DNA from: Roseobacter cerasinus
GTDB lineage: Bacteria; Pseudomonadota; Alphaproteobacteria; Rhodobacterales; Rhodobacteraceae
Assembly: GCF_009811755.1 (NCBI RefSeq)
Contig: NZ_BLIV01000005.1
Span: 124,001 to 188,000, forward strand
DNA: 64,000 nucleotides
Reading direction: 5' to 3'
Below, one piece after another: positions 1-9,261 of this stretch. The position numbers and the translations under genes are program-made. The notes under the pieces are model-generated. The model was not told the origin of the DNA and made no database searches. It saw nothing but the letters and a program-made list of their open reading frames with translations. Position 1 is the first letter of the stretch; the number at the start of each line of letters is the position of its first letter.

Positions 1-276
1 GACCAGGTCCTTGGCTTCTTTCAGGCCCAGACCGGTGATGCCGCGCACTTCCTTGATCACGTTGATCTTGGAGGCGCCTGCGTTTTTCAGGACAACGTCG
101 AATTCCGACTTTTCTTCCTCGGCTGCGCCACCGGCGTCAGCAGGGCCCGCCATCATCACTGCGCCGCCAGCGGCGGGCTCGATGCCGTACTCGTCCTTGA
201 GGATGGTTTTCAGTTCTTGTGCTTCAAGCAGGGTCAGACCAACGATCTCTTCTGCCAGTTTCTTCAGATCAGCCAT
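1..276 (-). CDS. rplL: 50S ribosomal protein L7/L12 (3' part outside window)
   Basis: Stalk protein of the large ribosomal subunit; dimers recruit translation GTPases such as EF-Tu, which is encoded nearby. The visible 92 residues start [20 protein letters not shown] (N-terminal dimerisation/L10-binding helix hairpin), followed by an Ala/Gly-rich hinge at about residues 36-52 and the start of the globular C-terminal domain ([10 protein letters not shown], then [11 protein letters not shown]). The window edge cuts the last quarter of the protein. It lies 71 bp downstream of rplJ on the same strand, the standard L10-L7/L12 transcription unit. Confidence 0.97.
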   Translation of the reverse strand, partial: MADLKKLAEEIVGLTLLEAQELKTILKDEYGIEPAAGGAVMMAGPADAGGAAEEEKSEFDVVLKNAGASKINVIKEVRGITGLGLKEAKDLV

Positions 277-347
277 GTTTAGCTCTTTCCGTTACGATAT
301 GTGTGTTCCAACGTCGCGTTTTGACCACGACGCCGATATGACGTTGC

Positions 348-863
348 TTATGCCGCCGCCTTGTCCTCGATGGTGGACAGGATGGAAGCGATATTGCTTG
401 CAGGTGCGCCAATGGCCCCGGCGATGTTCGAAGCAGGTGCGCCCAGCATGCCGGCGATCGTGGAGATAAGCTCCTCGCGCGACGGCATTTTGGACACGGC
501 TTCGACACCGGCGACGTCCAACGCGTTCTCACCCATGGCCCCGCCGAGGATGACAAATTTGTCATTGCCCTTGGCGTAGTCCTGAGCCACCTTGGCCGCA
601 GCCACGGGATCCTCAGAGAAGGTCAGAACGGTCATACCCGTGAGAAGGTCAGCAATGCTTGCGCATGGCTTGCCCTCAAGGGCGATCTTGGCGAGCCTGT
701 TCTTGGCAACACGCACAGACCCGCCCGCTTCGCGTGCTTTGGCGCGCAGGTCCTGCATTTCAGCAACTGTCAGACCGGCGTAGTGGCTGACCACGACGAC
801 GCCAGAGCTTTCAAAGATCTGGCCGAGTTCGTCGACCAGCTGTTCTTTTTGTGCTCTATCCAC
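348..863 (-). CDS. rplJ: 50S ribosomal protein L10
   Basis: L10 forms the base of the ribosomal stalk and binds L7/L12 dimers; in many bacteria the L10-L7/L12 complex represses its own mRNA leader. A GTG start at 863 is chosen because a GGAG ribosome-binding sequence lies just upstream and the protein then begins [14 protein letters not shown], matching the usual alphaproteobacterial L10 start; the frame stays open upstream to 920 but that stretch is unconserved in appearance. Length is 171 residues, normal for the family. The C-terminal helix carries the repeated motif [19 protein letters not shown]. Downstream partner is rplL. Confidence 0.96.
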   Translation of the reverse strand: MDRAQKEQLVDELGQIFESSGVVVVSHYAGLTVAEMQDLRAKAREAGGSVRVAKNRLAKIALEGKPCASIADLLTGMTVLTFSEDPVAAAKVAQDYAKGNDKFVILGGAMGENALDVAGVEAVSKMPSREELISTIAGMLGAPASNIAGAIGAPASNIASILSTIEDKAAA

Positions 864-1093
864 AGTTTCACTCCAATTGTGGACGGGTTGCCCCGCCCGG
901 CTCAGTTTAAACCGGATCACTCCGGCAGTTTTGGTCCTCGAAACAACGGGCCAGAACCGCCAGAGGCTCTACGGTTGAGCATCTGGAGAGTAAGTCTGTT
1001 CCCATCTCAGGCAGGAATTACAGGATTGCTCCAACCCACCGTCTCGGACGAAAGCCAGCAGCACACGAATCGACGGGCACCACCGGCATTTAG
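864..1093 (-). other. probable rplJL mRNA leader (L10 leader region)
   Basis: About 230 bp without a convincing gene lies between a plausible promoter and the rplJ start. In many bacteria this position holds the structured leader bound by the L10-L7/L12 complex. Short conserved-looking stretches are present on the minus strand (for example around 1000-1050), but I could not fold it, so the leader assignment rests on position and family knowledge. Confidence 0.4.
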
Positions 1094-1122
1094 CGTGTAA
1101 GGGTAAGTCGCTTGTTGGACAA
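1094..1122 (-). promoter_or_regulatory. candidate sigma70 promoter for rplJL
   Basis: On the minus strand TTGTCC (1117-1122) and TACACG (1094-1099) are separated by exactly 17 bp, an acceptable -35/-10 pair. It would give a leader of about 220 nt for rplJ, and lies downstream of the GFA-like gene, so rplJL need not depend on read-through from rplKA. Confidence 0.35.
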
Positions 1123-1231
1123 GGGGTCTTGTGGGAGGTTCTTTGACGGCTGGCTACCGGACTTTGCGAGCCTTCGCAATTGATGAGTGAATGGCTGCTT
1201 CGGTGCATGGCCTTGGGATTTTCGAATGATT

Positions 1232-1672
1232 TCATTGGTCAGAATTGCTCAGAAGATGTTGTCCTGCTTCGGTCGAGGCCTGTAGGCCCTTTGCATGCTT
1301 CGGGAGCGCATCTTGTTGTTCGATCCATGGCAACCGTTCTGACCAGAAAATATGTGCAGTCGGCTGATACAAAGATGGGTCAATCAAAGTTGCAGCATAA
1401 AGGTGCGTTTCACCGGGAAAGACTTCTGTCTCGAAGGAGAGCGGTGAACCGCAGTCTTTGCAAAAACTCCGCTCCACGTTCGGCGATGAACGATAGGTTT
1501 TGCGAGGCCCTGACCAAACCACGTGCTCCCGCTCTACACCAAACCAACTGACGTAATCAGATGATGATGCTCTTCGACAGTCTTCACAATGACAAAGCGC
1601 CGCCCACAGAATTGGATCAGCCGCCGTCCAGGAGACCGAACCGCAAAAGCATTGTCCCGATAAACCGCTCAT
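1232..1672 (-). CDS. GFA family protein (glutathione-dependent formaldehyde-activating enzyme-like)
   Basis: Small zinc-binding protein of the GFA/CENP-V fold. Three cysteine motifs of the fold are visible: QCFCGSVSW near the N terminus, HCEDCRR, and CKDCGSP, which together can hold two zinc ions. The founding member was proposed to speed formation of S-hydroxymethylglutathione, but most family members have no proven reaction. The start at 1672 (MSGLSGQCFCG, 146 residues) fits the family; an in-frame ATG at 1693 is an alternative and the frame remains open to 1789. It separates rplA from rplJ, which normally adjoin, so it was probably inserted into the ribosomal block. Confidence 0.8.
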   Translation of the reverse strand: MSGLSGQCFCGSVSWTAADPILWAALCHCEDCRRASSSDYVSWFGVEREHVVWSGPRKTYRSSPNVERSFCKDCGSPLSFETEVFPGETHLYAATLIDPSLYQPTAHIFWSERLPWIEQQDALPKHAKGLQASTEAGQHLLSNSDQ

Positions 1673-1866
1673 GTTCTCGATCCCAGCGCTCATGAAATTT
1701 CTCAACTTCATTCCAGCATCTCTTTGTTCGCCGCATCCAACTTGCCAACACGCGACAGAAACCAGCGCTGACCCGACTCCATTTTCCAAGAACTACAGTC
1801 ATTCGTGTTTATTGCAGCATCGGTCAGTACGAGCTCAAAGCTACCTTCCACGATTACAGCCAGAAC

Positions 1867-1895
1867 AAAAAAGGCGTCCCAAAGGGACGCCTTTT
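1867..1895 (-). terminator. rho-independent terminator after rplKA
   Basis: Perfect stem AAGGCGTCCC / GGGACGCCTT with a three-base loop, flanked by A and T runs on both sides, so it can act in either direction. It lies 22 bp beyond the rplA stop codon and should end the secE-nusG-rplK-rplA transcript, isolating it from the GFA-like gene and rplJL. Confidence 0.85.
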
Positions 1896-1916
1896 TATCA
1901 GTCTTGGCACGTAAAG

Positions 1917-2615
1917 CTACTCGGTTACCGCGTTGTCCACCGAAACGGACACACCCGGTCCCATGGTCGAGCTCAGCGCGATTTTCTTCATGTAGGCGCC
2001 CTTGGCACCGGTTGGCTTGGCCTTGGCCACAGCGCCCACGAAAGCGCGGATGTTTTCGACCAGTTTGGCTTCGTCAAACGACAGTTTGCCGACACCTGCG
2101 TGCACAACACCGCCCTTTTCGGCCTTGAACTGCACTTCACCGCCCTTGGCGGCTTTCACGGCAGCTTCGACGTCCATGGTTACGGTGCCAACCTTGGGGT
2201 TCGGCATCAGGTTACGAGGACCCAGAACCTTACCCAGACGGCCCACGATGGGCATCATATCGGGTGTGGCGATGCAGCGATCAAACTCGATCTTGCCGCT
2301 TTGCACGGTTTCCATCAGGTCTTCGGCGCCGACGATATCCGCACCGGCCTTTTCGGCCTCTTCCGCCTTCGGACCACGGGCAAAGACAGCCACGCGGACA
2401 GTCTTGCCTGTGCCATTTGGCAGGCCCACCACACCGCGGACCATCTGGTCTGCGTGGCGCGGGTCAACGCCGAGGTTCAGCGCGATCTCAACGGTCTCGT
2501 CGAACTTGACGTTCGAGTTGCCTTTGATCAGAGCGACGGCCTCTTCAACGGTCACGTTCTCTTTGCCAGCGAAAGCCTCGCGCGCGGCGCGGGTACGTTT
2601 TCCAAGCTTTGCCAT
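1917..2615 (-). CDS. rplA: 50S ribosomal protein L1
   Basis: L1 binds 23S rRNA at the tRNA exit side and, in the classical system, also represses its own rplK-rplA mRNA. The 232 residues are full family length and start [15 protein letters not shown]. Recognisable L1 segments include [15 protein letters not shown] and the C-terminal GPGVSVSVD stretch. Only one base separates it from the end of rplK upstream, so the two are translated together; a strong terminator follows. Confidence 0.97.
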   Translation of the reverse strand: MAKLGKRTRAAREAFAGKENVTVEEAVALIKGNSNVKFDETVEIALNLGVDPRHADQMVRGVVGLPNGTGKTVRVAVFARGPKAEEAEKAGADIVGAEDLMETVQSGKIEFDRCIATPDMMPIVGRLGKVLGPRNLMPNPKVGTVTMDVEAAVKAAKGGEVQFKAEKGGVVHAGVGKLSFDEAKLVENIRAFVGAVAKAKPTGAKGAYMKKIALSSTMGPGVSVSVDNAVTE

Positions 2616-2616
2616 C

Positions 2617-3042
2617 TTACTTCACCTCGATGCCCATGGAGCGGGCGGAGCCCAGGATGATCTGCATCGCCGCTTCAATGGAATTGGCGTTCAGATCTTT
2701 CATCTTCGCTTCGGCGATCTCGCGCACCTGCTTGGAGGTCACGTGACCCACCACTTCGCGCGACGGTGTCTTGGCACCGGACTTCAGCTTGGCGGCCTTC
2801 TTCAGGTAGTAAGACGCAGGCGGCGTCTTGATGTCCATGGTGAAGGACTTGTCCTGATAATAGGTGATCACGGTGGGGCACGGTGCGCCCGGCTCCATAT
2901 CCGCTGTCTTGGCGTTGAACGCCTTGCAGAATTCCATGATGTTGATGCCGCGCTGACCGAGCGCCGGGCCCACGGGGGGGGACGGGTTCGCCTGCCCTGC
3001 CGGCACCTGCAGCTTCATGCTGCCAACGAGTTTCTTGGCCAT
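2617..3042 (-). CDS. rplK: 50S ribosomal protein L11
   Basis: L11 forms the GTPase-associated centre with 23S rRNA and is needed for the stringent response through RelA-type enzymes; an Rsh protein is encoded at 38136-40295. The 141-residue protein has the hallmark N-terminal segment [17 protein letters not shown] and the RNA-binding C-terminal domain with the family end [11 protein letters not shown]. An AAAGGAGAAG ribosome-binding sequence precedes the ATG. The 124-bp GC-rich gap to nusG could contain the L1-binding leader known from other bacteria. Confidence 0.97.
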   Translation of the reverse strand: MAKKLVGSMKLQVPAGQANPSPPVGPALGQRGINIMEFCKAFNAKTADMEPGAPCPTVITYYQDKSFTMDIKTPPASYYLKKAAKLKSGAKTPSREVVGHVTSKQVREIAEAKMKDLNANSIEAAMQIILGSARSMGIEVK

Positions 3043-3166
3043 TGGCCTTCTCCTTTTCCAACCCCTCGGCAGCGCGCTGCCTCAGGTTCCTCGACGGGAC
3101 ACCCGCCGTTGTTGTCGTGGTCCGGTACGGGTGCCGCGGCCCCCTCGCCTCCCACGCCTTGCGCAC

Positions 3167-3700
3167 TCAGGTCTGTTTGTTGACCTGGGTGAATTCCAGC
3201 TCGACCGGGGTTTCCCGACCGAAGATCGACACCGACACCTTCAGGCGCTGGTTCTCATCGTCGACCTCCTCAATCATACCGTCGAAGTCCTCGAACGGGC
3301 CGTCGGCAACCTTGACCTTCTCACCCACCTCAAAGTGGATCAGCGTGCGCGGGGCGTCCTCGCCCTCCTGAACCCGGTTCAGGATCGCGTTTACCTCAGC
3401 GTCGCGCATCGGCATCGGGCGCCCCTGGGGGCCCAGAAAGCCGGTTACACGATTTATCGAGTTGATCAGGTGATACCCCTGATCCGACATCTCCATATGC
3501 ACCAGCACATAGCCCGGCATGAAGCGGCGCTCCGTCGTGACCTTCTTGCCACGGCGCACTTCGATCACTTCCTCGGTCGGCACCAGCACCTCATCGATCT
3601 GCTCTTCGAGGCCCTGTTCCGTGACCGAGGTGCGGATCTGCTCTGCAATCTTCTTCTCGAAGTTCGACAGGACACTGACCGAATACCACCGCTTTGCCAT
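3167..3700 (-). CDS. nusG: transcription termination/antitermination protein NusG
   Basis: NusG binds RNA polymerase and links it to Rho or to the leading ribosome. Start at 3700 ([10 protein letters not shown], 177 residues) is the standard NusG N terminus; the reading frame continues upstream to 3754 but that part is not NusG-like. The N-terminal NGN domain (about 1-115, with the [11 protein letters not shown] segment) is followed by a KOW domain (about 122-177: [18 protein letters not shown]). It follows secE in the conserved order. Confidence 0.97.
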   Translation of the reverse strand: MAKRWYSVSVLSNFEKKIAEQIRTSVTEQGLEEQIDEVLVPTEEVIEVRRGKKVTTERRFMPGYVLVHMEMSDQGYHLINSINRVTGFLGPQGRPMPMRDAEVNAILNRVQEGEDAPRTLIHFEVGEKVKVADGPFEDFDGMIEEVDDENQRLKVSVSIFGRETPVELEFTQVNKQT

Positions 3701-3907
3701 TTGATCCTTCGTTCCTGTCTTGGGCCGCGCACCCGAAGGCGCGCAAAATTTCACTGTATCTCAGGTGCTTGACCTGCCGACCTCAAACAAAAAATCGGCG
3801 CACAACTCGAATCGCCGTACGCCCCTGCTTCGGTCAGGTGTGCGGGATACTCCGCACGGGCCAATGTTTCAAGAGGTCGGGCAGGTTTTTTGCGGCTTGC
3901 CCGGGGC

Positions 3908-4105
3908 CTAGCCAAACATGCCAAGAACCGCTTGCAGGCCCCAGCGGATGATGATGTCGACCGTGGCAAAAAACACCGCTGTAAGCGCGGCCAGAATGAA
4001 CACCATGACGGTGGTCAGCATCACCTCACGGCGCGTCGGCCAGACAACCTTCGAGACCTCAGCACGGACCTGCTGGATAAACTGTAACGGGTTCGTGGTG
4101 GCCAT
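3908..4105 (-). CDS. secE: preprotein translocase subunit SecE
   Basis: Essential subunit clamping SecY in the inner-membrane protein-conducting channel. The 65-residue single-span form typical of alphaproteobacteria: an amphipathic N-terminal helix with the signature EVSKVVWPTRREV at about residues 16-28, then one membrane helix (VMVFILAALTAVFFATVDIII). The start at 4105 (MATTNPLQF) is preferred over the upstream in-frame ATG at 4120 because it gives the normal length. It sits between tRNA-Trp and nusG. Confidence 0.95.
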   Translation of the reverse strand: MATTNPLQFIQQVRAEVSKVVWPTRREVMLTTVMVFILAALTAVFFATVDIIIRWGLQAVLGMFG

Positions 4106-4198
4106 GGTCGAAGTTCCCAAACTTGCGGTGAGCGTGATGTAACGGGCAGGATGCCGGATTTCAAGGCCAATGGCGCCTGTGTGACCGTTCTGGAAGGC

Positions 4199-4274
4199 TG
4201 GCAGGGGCTGAGGGACTCGAACCCACGACCCTCGGTTTTGGAGACCGATGCTCTACCAACTGAGCTAAACCCCT
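4199..4274 (-). tRNA. tRNA-Trp (anticodon CCA)
   Basis: A complete cloverleaf reads on the minus strand: acceptor AGGGGTT paired with AGCCCCT, D arm GCTC/GAGC, anticodon arm TCGGT-CTCCAAA-ACCGA with anticodon CCA, and the T loop TTCGAGT. The discriminator G and CCA end are genomically encoded (4199-4202). One U-U mismatch is visible in the T stem. tRNA-Trp upstream of secE-nusG is the common arrangement. Confidence 0.97.
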
Positions 4275-4355
4275 ATGCCGGTGCTTGGCCTAGTCGGAAA
4301 CGCGCGCGGGTTCAAGAGGCAACGCACCGTGCTGCTGCGAAAAAGCCGGGACGCA

Positions 4356-5009
4356 TCAGCTGACGGCCTCAAGCGCGTCAATATCCGCACCAACAATCAG
4401 CGCTTCATGCGTCATGATCTTCTCGATGGGCCAGTCCCACCAGGCGACGGCCAACAAGCGCTCTATGATGTCAGGGGCAAAACGGCGGCGCAGCACGCGC
4501 CCTGGATTGCCCACCACAACGCTGTAGTCCGGGACCTCTCCCCCGACCACGGCCTCGGTGCCGATGATCACCCCATGTCCGATCCGGGCACCGGGAAGGA
4601 TGCGCGCGCCCGCTCCAATCCAGACATCATGGCCCACTATGGTATCGCGCCCGGGCGGCAGCGTGCTGGGATAGGCAAGAAAGCGGTCGGGGTCGTGAAT
4701 TGCGAAGGGAAAGGTCGAAAAGCCGCGCATATCGTGATTGGCGCTATGGGTGATGAAGCGAACGCCATGCGCAAACTGCCCGAACTTACCGATGATCAAG
4801 CGGTCGGATGAGCTGGGGAACAGGTAGGGCGCCAGCCGACCCGCCCAGCCCGAGAGCTCGGTCGGCGGGTCGAAGTCGTTGGCGTAAGTGTAGTCACCCA
4901 CCTCGATGCGTGGGTGATCGATGACCGCTTTGAGGAACACATTATTGGGCAGCCTGGATCCGTCGGGAAGGGTCACGGGGTGCACCGTGTCGGGGGATGG
5001 GAATCGCAT
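4356..5009 (-). CDS. CatB-related O-acetyltransferase (xenobiotic acetyltransferase type)
   Basis: Left-handed parallel beta-helix (hexapeptide repeat) acyltransferase that would move an acetyl group from acetyl-CoA to a hydroxyl of an unknown acceptor. Visible features: hexapeptide-type repeats such as VGHDVWIGAGARILPGARI and GHGVIIGTEAVVGG, the family segment FGQFAHGVRF followed by HSANHD carrying the likely catalytic histidine, and the ending PDYSVVVGNPGRVLRRRF. The start at 5009 follows a GGAGAG ribosome-binding site and gives 217 residues, the family length. It stands alone, divergent from a small lipoprotein gene. Chloramphenicol acetylation cannot be claimed; most chromosomal CatB-like proteins have other substrates. 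Confidence 0.88.
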   Translation of the reverse strand: MRFPSPDTVHPVTLPDGSRLPNNVFLKAVIDHPRIEVGDYTYANDFDPPTELSGWAGRLAPYLFPSSSDRLIIGKFGQFAHGVRFITHSANHDMRGFSTFPFAIHDPDRFLAYPSTLPPGRDTIVGHDVWIGAGARILPGARIGHGVIIGTEAVVGGEVPDYSVVVGNPGRVLRRRFAPDIIERLLAVAWWDWPIEKIMTHEALIVGADIDALEAVS

Positions 5010-5099
5010 CACGTCTCTCCGGATAAGGGGGGCTCGTGGCCGTTTTATCTGGTCTGCTGCGGAAGAAAATCGCGAAATGCGCAAGAAAATCGACCCTAT

Positions 5100-5113
5100 G
5101 TGAACCTGTTCAC
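5100..5113. promoter_or_regulatory. perfect inverted repeat GTGAAC-CT-GTTCAC, candidate operator
   Basis: A 14-bp perfect palindrome (two 6-bp arms, 2-bp centre) lies 90 bp upstream of the acetyltransferase start and 128 bp upstream of the small lipoprotein start, in the divergent intergenic space. Size and symmetry fit a dimeric regulator site; no regulator is assigned. Confidence 0.4.
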
Positions 5114-5200
5114 TGAACCGGCGGCAATAATGGGCCAAAAGGGGGTCAAGCAGCGTGTTGAGTGATCGTGTTACGAGTAGCTGCCCATATTTTAAGACCA

Positions 5201-5229
5201 GCCGGACTCATTACCGGCACCTTTTTTTT
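5201..5229 (+). terminator. short stem plus T-run just upstream of a small lipoprotein gene
   Basis: GCCGG (5201-5205) pairs with CCGGC (5214-5218) and is followed after three bases by eight T residues (5222-5229). It looks like a weak intrinsic terminator on the plus strand, yet no plus-strand gene precedes it. It ends at the ribosome-binding site AGGACG of the next gene, so it may end a small RNA or act as an attenuator. Confidence 0.45.
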
Positions 5230-5241
5230 AGGACGAAATCC

Positions 5242-5391
5242 ATGCATATGAAATTCATCTCCTTTGTCGCTGGCGCTGCCATCATTCTTGCAGGATGCGC
5301 AGGACAGGCCAACTATCCACTGTCCGGAGTGGCCGCGAGCACAGAGGATGGCGTTCACTTTATGAGTGCGCCGGACGTCGCCCGGTATTGA
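5242..5391 (+). CDS. small lipoprotein, 49 residues, function unknown
   Basis: Begins MHMKFISFVAGAAIILAGCAG: a short signal sequence ending in a lipobox (I-L-A-G-C), so the mature chain would be lipid-anchored and only about 30 residues long. The ATG at 5242 (second in-frame ATG at 5248) is preceded by AGGACG at suitable spacing; the longer open frame back to 5155 has no such signal. The mature part is polar and ends SAPDVARY. It is followed by a good terminator, which supports a real single-gene unit. It has an entericidin-like size but I cannot assign it to that family. Confidence 0.65.
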   Translation: MHMKFISFVAGAAIILAGCAGQANYPLSGVAASTEDGVHFMSAPDVARY

Positions 5392-5462
5392 GCTAGCGGG
5401 TGTCCGATGTGGACATCATCGGGCCCTGGTGTTGTGTCTGACCTCGGAGGCGCAGCACAACA

Positions 5463-5495
5463 AGAGGGCCACCCGTCTGCGGTGGCTCTCTTTTT
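5463..5495 (+). terminator. rho-independent terminator of the small lipoprotein gene
   Basis: AGAGGGCCACC pairs with GGTGGCTCTCT (one G-T wobble) around a 7-base loop and runs into a T-rich tail. It lies about 70 bp after the small lipoprotein stop codon. Confidence 0.8.
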
Positions 5496-5537
5496 GTTTT
5501 GGGGGTGTGCAGCGGTTGCATCCTCATGGAACGCGAG

Positions 5538-5566
5538 AAAGGCCGCAGTGTTTGTCTGCGGCCTTT
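5538..5566 (-). terminator. terminator-like hairpin downstream of tuf
   Basis: AAAGGCCGCAG and CTGCGGCCTTT form a perfect 11-bp stem with a 7-base loop, about 100 bp past the tuf stop codon. The T-rich side is present in both directions, so it may also back up the lipoprotein terminator on the plus strand. Confidence 0.65.
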
Positions 5567-5666
5567 CTTTGAACTCAGGCGGAGTGCAACGCGCCCGAGG
5601 CTCTCGGCGATCTTGCAGATCGCCTGCCGCCCGACGGTTCGCCCCGCTCACGCAGGGCAAACCTGG

Positions 5667-6842
<1,176 letters not shown>

Positions 6843-6904
6843 GGTAAGAGGCGCCCTTTTGTTTGCAGGGGGTCAGTCTCGACCCGTTCTTCACATGGCG
6901 CGCG

Positions 6905-6933
6905 ATGTATTGCGAAGCTGAGGGAAAATCAAG
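6905..6933 (-). promoter_or_regulatory. candidate promoter of tuf
   Basis: On the minus strand CTTGAT (6928-6933) and ATACAT (6905-6910) are 17 bp apart, close to the alphaproteobacterial CTTGAC-N17 pattern. Transcription would start about 55 bp before the tuf ATG at 6842. Confidence 0.4.
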
Positions 6934-6950
6934 CACAACCGCAAGCGGCG

Positions 6951-7565
6951 CTAGCCTGCCTCGGCCACAGCGCTTTCTTCAACCCCTTGCTCGTCGGCCG
7001 GGGGCTGCACAGCCACAGCCGTGTCGTCCACAAACCAGCCTTCTTTGGCATTTTGCTTCACAAGATAATCTTCGATCGCCTGTGCCGCATTGCGCGACAG
7101 GTTCATGAGCTGCGTCTCGGCAGATTGGCTCCAGCCCGTGCCGACAATGCTTGCGCCATCCAACTGTTCCAGCACGGTCAGCTGCACCGGCTCTTCATTG
7201 AGCTTTGCGCCGCGTGCGTCATCCCAGACGGTCAAGCGGATGATCATGGCAGATTTGGGCGCAGCCACCACCGGCACGCCACGCTTGGCCAGCACATAGC
7301 CCTCGATGCTGACCCCGAAATGATAGTCATTTGGGCCTTCATAGCGATCAAACCGCTCTGCGATCGCGGATTTCAGCGCCTCGGTCAGTTGCTCTTTGGG
7401 AACTTCGCGGCTCACCGTAGCGGTTGTTTGCACCTTGGGCGCAACCACCACGTTGTGGCCGAGACTGAAGTCACCCAGCGGCACCATCGGCGCATCGAGA
7501 TCCCGCGCACCCGTGCACGCCGCAAGCGACAGACCCGCCAAAAGGAGAAAAACCCGCCTGATCAT
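6951..7565 (-). CDS. uncharacterised lipoprotein (DUF6778-like)
   Basis: Start at 7565 gives MIRRVFLLLAGLSLAACTG, a typical lipoprotein signal with lipobox L-A-A-C at residues 14-17; the longer frame to 7595 is not needed. The mature protein (about 185 residues) has alternating strands and helices (VPKEQLTEALKSAIAERF, then YHFGVSIEGYVLAKRG), resembling the Rhodobacteraceae family I remember as DUF6778, but no enzyme motif is present. It ends in an acidic, disordered-looking tail. It is divergent from the P450 gene at 7671. Confidence 0.75.
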   Translation of the reverse strand: MIRRVFLLLAGLSLAACTGARDLDAPMVPLGDFSLGHNVVVAPKVQTTATVSREVPKEQLTEALKSAIAERFDRYEGPNDYHFGVSIEGYVLAKRGVPVVAAPKSAMIIRLTVWDDARGAKLNEEPVQLTVLEQLDGASIVGTGWSQSAETQLMNLSRNAAQAIEDYLVKQNAKEGWFVDDTAVAVQPPADEQGVEESAVAEAG

Positions 7566-7670
7566 ACTGCACCCCGTTGGTGTTTTTGTTGACATATGCC
7601 TAGCTCAAGCGTGCCACGCGTGCAATCCGCAGGCGCCCGGGTCGTTGGACGACCAGTGCTCCAGCGCTAC

Positions 7671-9056
7671 ATGAAGGTCATGGCAAAGCGCGAGATTGCA
7701 CAGCCCGACGAAGCCCCTTTGCCCGTCCGCGCGCGCCTGGCACGGGAGCAGATGGGCATTCTGCGCAGTTTCAACGCGATGCAGGATAACATCCTCAGCA
7801 TCATCCCCGAGATTGCGACACAAAAGCCGGTTGTCTCGGGCCGCACGGCCCGGCGCTGGCATATGGTGATGCATCCGCCCTCCATACGGCGGATCCTGCT
7901 TGATCGCGTGGAGGATTATCCGAAATCCGTGGTCACCAAAAACCTGCTGCAACCGGCTGTGGGCGACTCGCTTTTCATTGCAGAGGGCGCACATTGGCGC
8001 TGGCAACGGCGTCTGACGGCACCGGCCTTCTCACACCGCAACGTGCGCAACCTGGGCCCCATCATGACCAGCGCTGCCGAACGCAGTGCCGCGCGGATTG
8101 CCGGTGCCGGACGGCGAGCAGTGAACCTGCTGGATGAGATGATCGCCGCGACATTTGACGTCATTGCCGATGTCACCTTCAGCGATGACGGCAGCTTTGA
8201 CCGTGCAGACATTCACCGCGCCATCGAGGACTATGTGGCGGAGGCTGGGCGGGTCTCACTGCTGGATGTACTCGGCGCGCCTGACTGGGTGCCCCGCCCC
8301 GCTCGGCTGTGGTCGGCACAATCCATGGCCGAGATGCGGCGGAGCGCGGACGCGGCCATCACTGCGCGGGCCGCGCGCGGCCCCGGTCTGGTACCGGACC
8401 TGCTGGATCTTCTGCTGGCTGGCGAAGACCCGACGACCAAGCGCCGCCTGACCACGGGTGAGTTGCGCGACAACCTGCTGACCTTTATTGTTGCGGGGCA
8501 CGAAACCACGGCGCTTTCCCTCGCATGGTCTTTCTATCTGTGTGCCTTCGATCAAGGGGTTCAGGAACGCGCTCGCGCCGAAGCGCAAGCCGTTCTCCAG
8601 GGCCGCGCCGCGACGGGTGAGGACGTGGACCAGCTGCCTTTCATCCGCCAGATCATCGACGAAGCGTGGCGGCTCTATCCTCCCGCTGGTGTGGTGTCGC
8701 GGACCGCACAAAAGGCAGACATTCTGCATGACGCGGAGATCCAGCCCGGTGACACGGTGATGATTCCCATCTACGCTCTGGGGCGGCACGCGCTGCTCTG
8801 GGAGAACCCTGACCGTTTTAAACCTGAGCGGTTTGCGGACCGCAGGGCCATCGACCGTTATGCCTATCTACCGTTTGGCGATGGCCCCCGCATCTGCATC
8901 GGCGCCTCTTTTGCCTTGCAGGAGGCAGTCATCATCCTCGCCACCCTGCTGTCGCGGTTCCGGTTCACGCCCGTCCCCGGACGAGACCCGAAACCTGTGA
9001 TGATCCTCACCCTCCGTCCCGAAGGTGGCGTGTGGCTGATCGCCGAGCCCGTCTAG
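7671..9056 (+). CDS. cytochrome P450
   Basis: Heme-thiolate monooxygenase, cytosolic form without a membrane anchor. With the start at 7671 (461 residues) the landmarks are: I-helix AGHETT at about 275-280, the K-helix ExxR as EAWR at about 331-334, and the heme loop FGDGPRICIG at about 402-411 with the axial cysteine at 409. The N terminus is uncertain: ATGs at 7671, 7680 and 7596 are in frame and none has a strong ribosome-binding site. The acid-alcohol pair (E-T) in the I helix is intact, so an oxygen-activating enzyme is expected. No ferredoxin or reductase gene is adjacent; the substrate is unknown. Confidence 0.93.
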   Translation: MKVMAKREIAQPDEAPLPVRARLAREQMGILRSFNAMQDNILSIIPEIATQKPVVSGRTARRWHMVMHPPSIRRILLDRVEDYPKSVVTKNLLQPAVGDSLFIAEGAHWRWQRRLTAPAFSHRNVRNLGPIMTSAAERSAARIAGAGRRAVNLLDEMIAATFDVIADVTFSDDGSFDRADIHRAIEDYVAEAGRVSLLDVLGAPDWVPRPARLWSAQSMAEMRRSADAAITARAARGPGLVPDLLDLLLAGEDPTTKRRLTTGELRDNLLTFIVAGHETTALSLAWSFYLCAFDQGVQERARAEAQAVLQGRAATGEDVDQLPFIRQIIDEAWRLYPPAGVVSRTAQKADILHDAEIQPGDTVMIPIYALGRHALLWENPDRFKPERFADRRAIDRYAYLPFGDGPRICIGASFALQEAVIILATLLSRFRFTPVPGRDPKPVMILTLRPEGGVWLIAEPV

Positions 9057-9099
9057 CGCCATACCTAGAAGATCTGTCCAAATCGGTGAGGCCAGGCCG

Positions 9100-9169
9100 C
9101 CCGGCGGGAACCGCCGGGCCTGCGCCCGATGCCGGGGCGGGTGCATGCACCCGCCCCGGCATCGGGCGC
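9100..9169. repeat. paired hairpin element with a 48-bp perfect palindrome
   Basis: Two inverted repeats lie in tandem between the convergent P450 and parC genes: CCCGGCGG-GAA-CCGCCGGG (9100-9118) and a perfect 48-bp palindrome at 9122-9169 centred on GTGCATGCAC. No T-run follows, so it is not a classical terminator, though it may block transcription from both sides. The first hairpin recurs almost identically at 35451-35469. Confidence 0.9.
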
Positions 9170-9261
9170 TTCCCTCGTGGCCAGCCTTGGCCCTGCCAAA
9201 ACTGGCGCTGCACAGTTCGACCGAACCGCAATTTGGAAAGTGCCGGTATCGCCGACAGGAT

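Noticed and set aside
4356-5009. Chloramphenicol resistance gene
   Set aside because: Fold fits CatB, but chromosomal family members usually act on other acceptors, and no mobile or resistance context exists.
5102-5118. LexA box near the acetyltransferase
   Set aside because: The two GAAC words are 9 bp apart, not the 7 bp needed for the alphaproteobacterial GAAC-N7-GAAC box; the symmetric GTGAAC palindrome explains it better.
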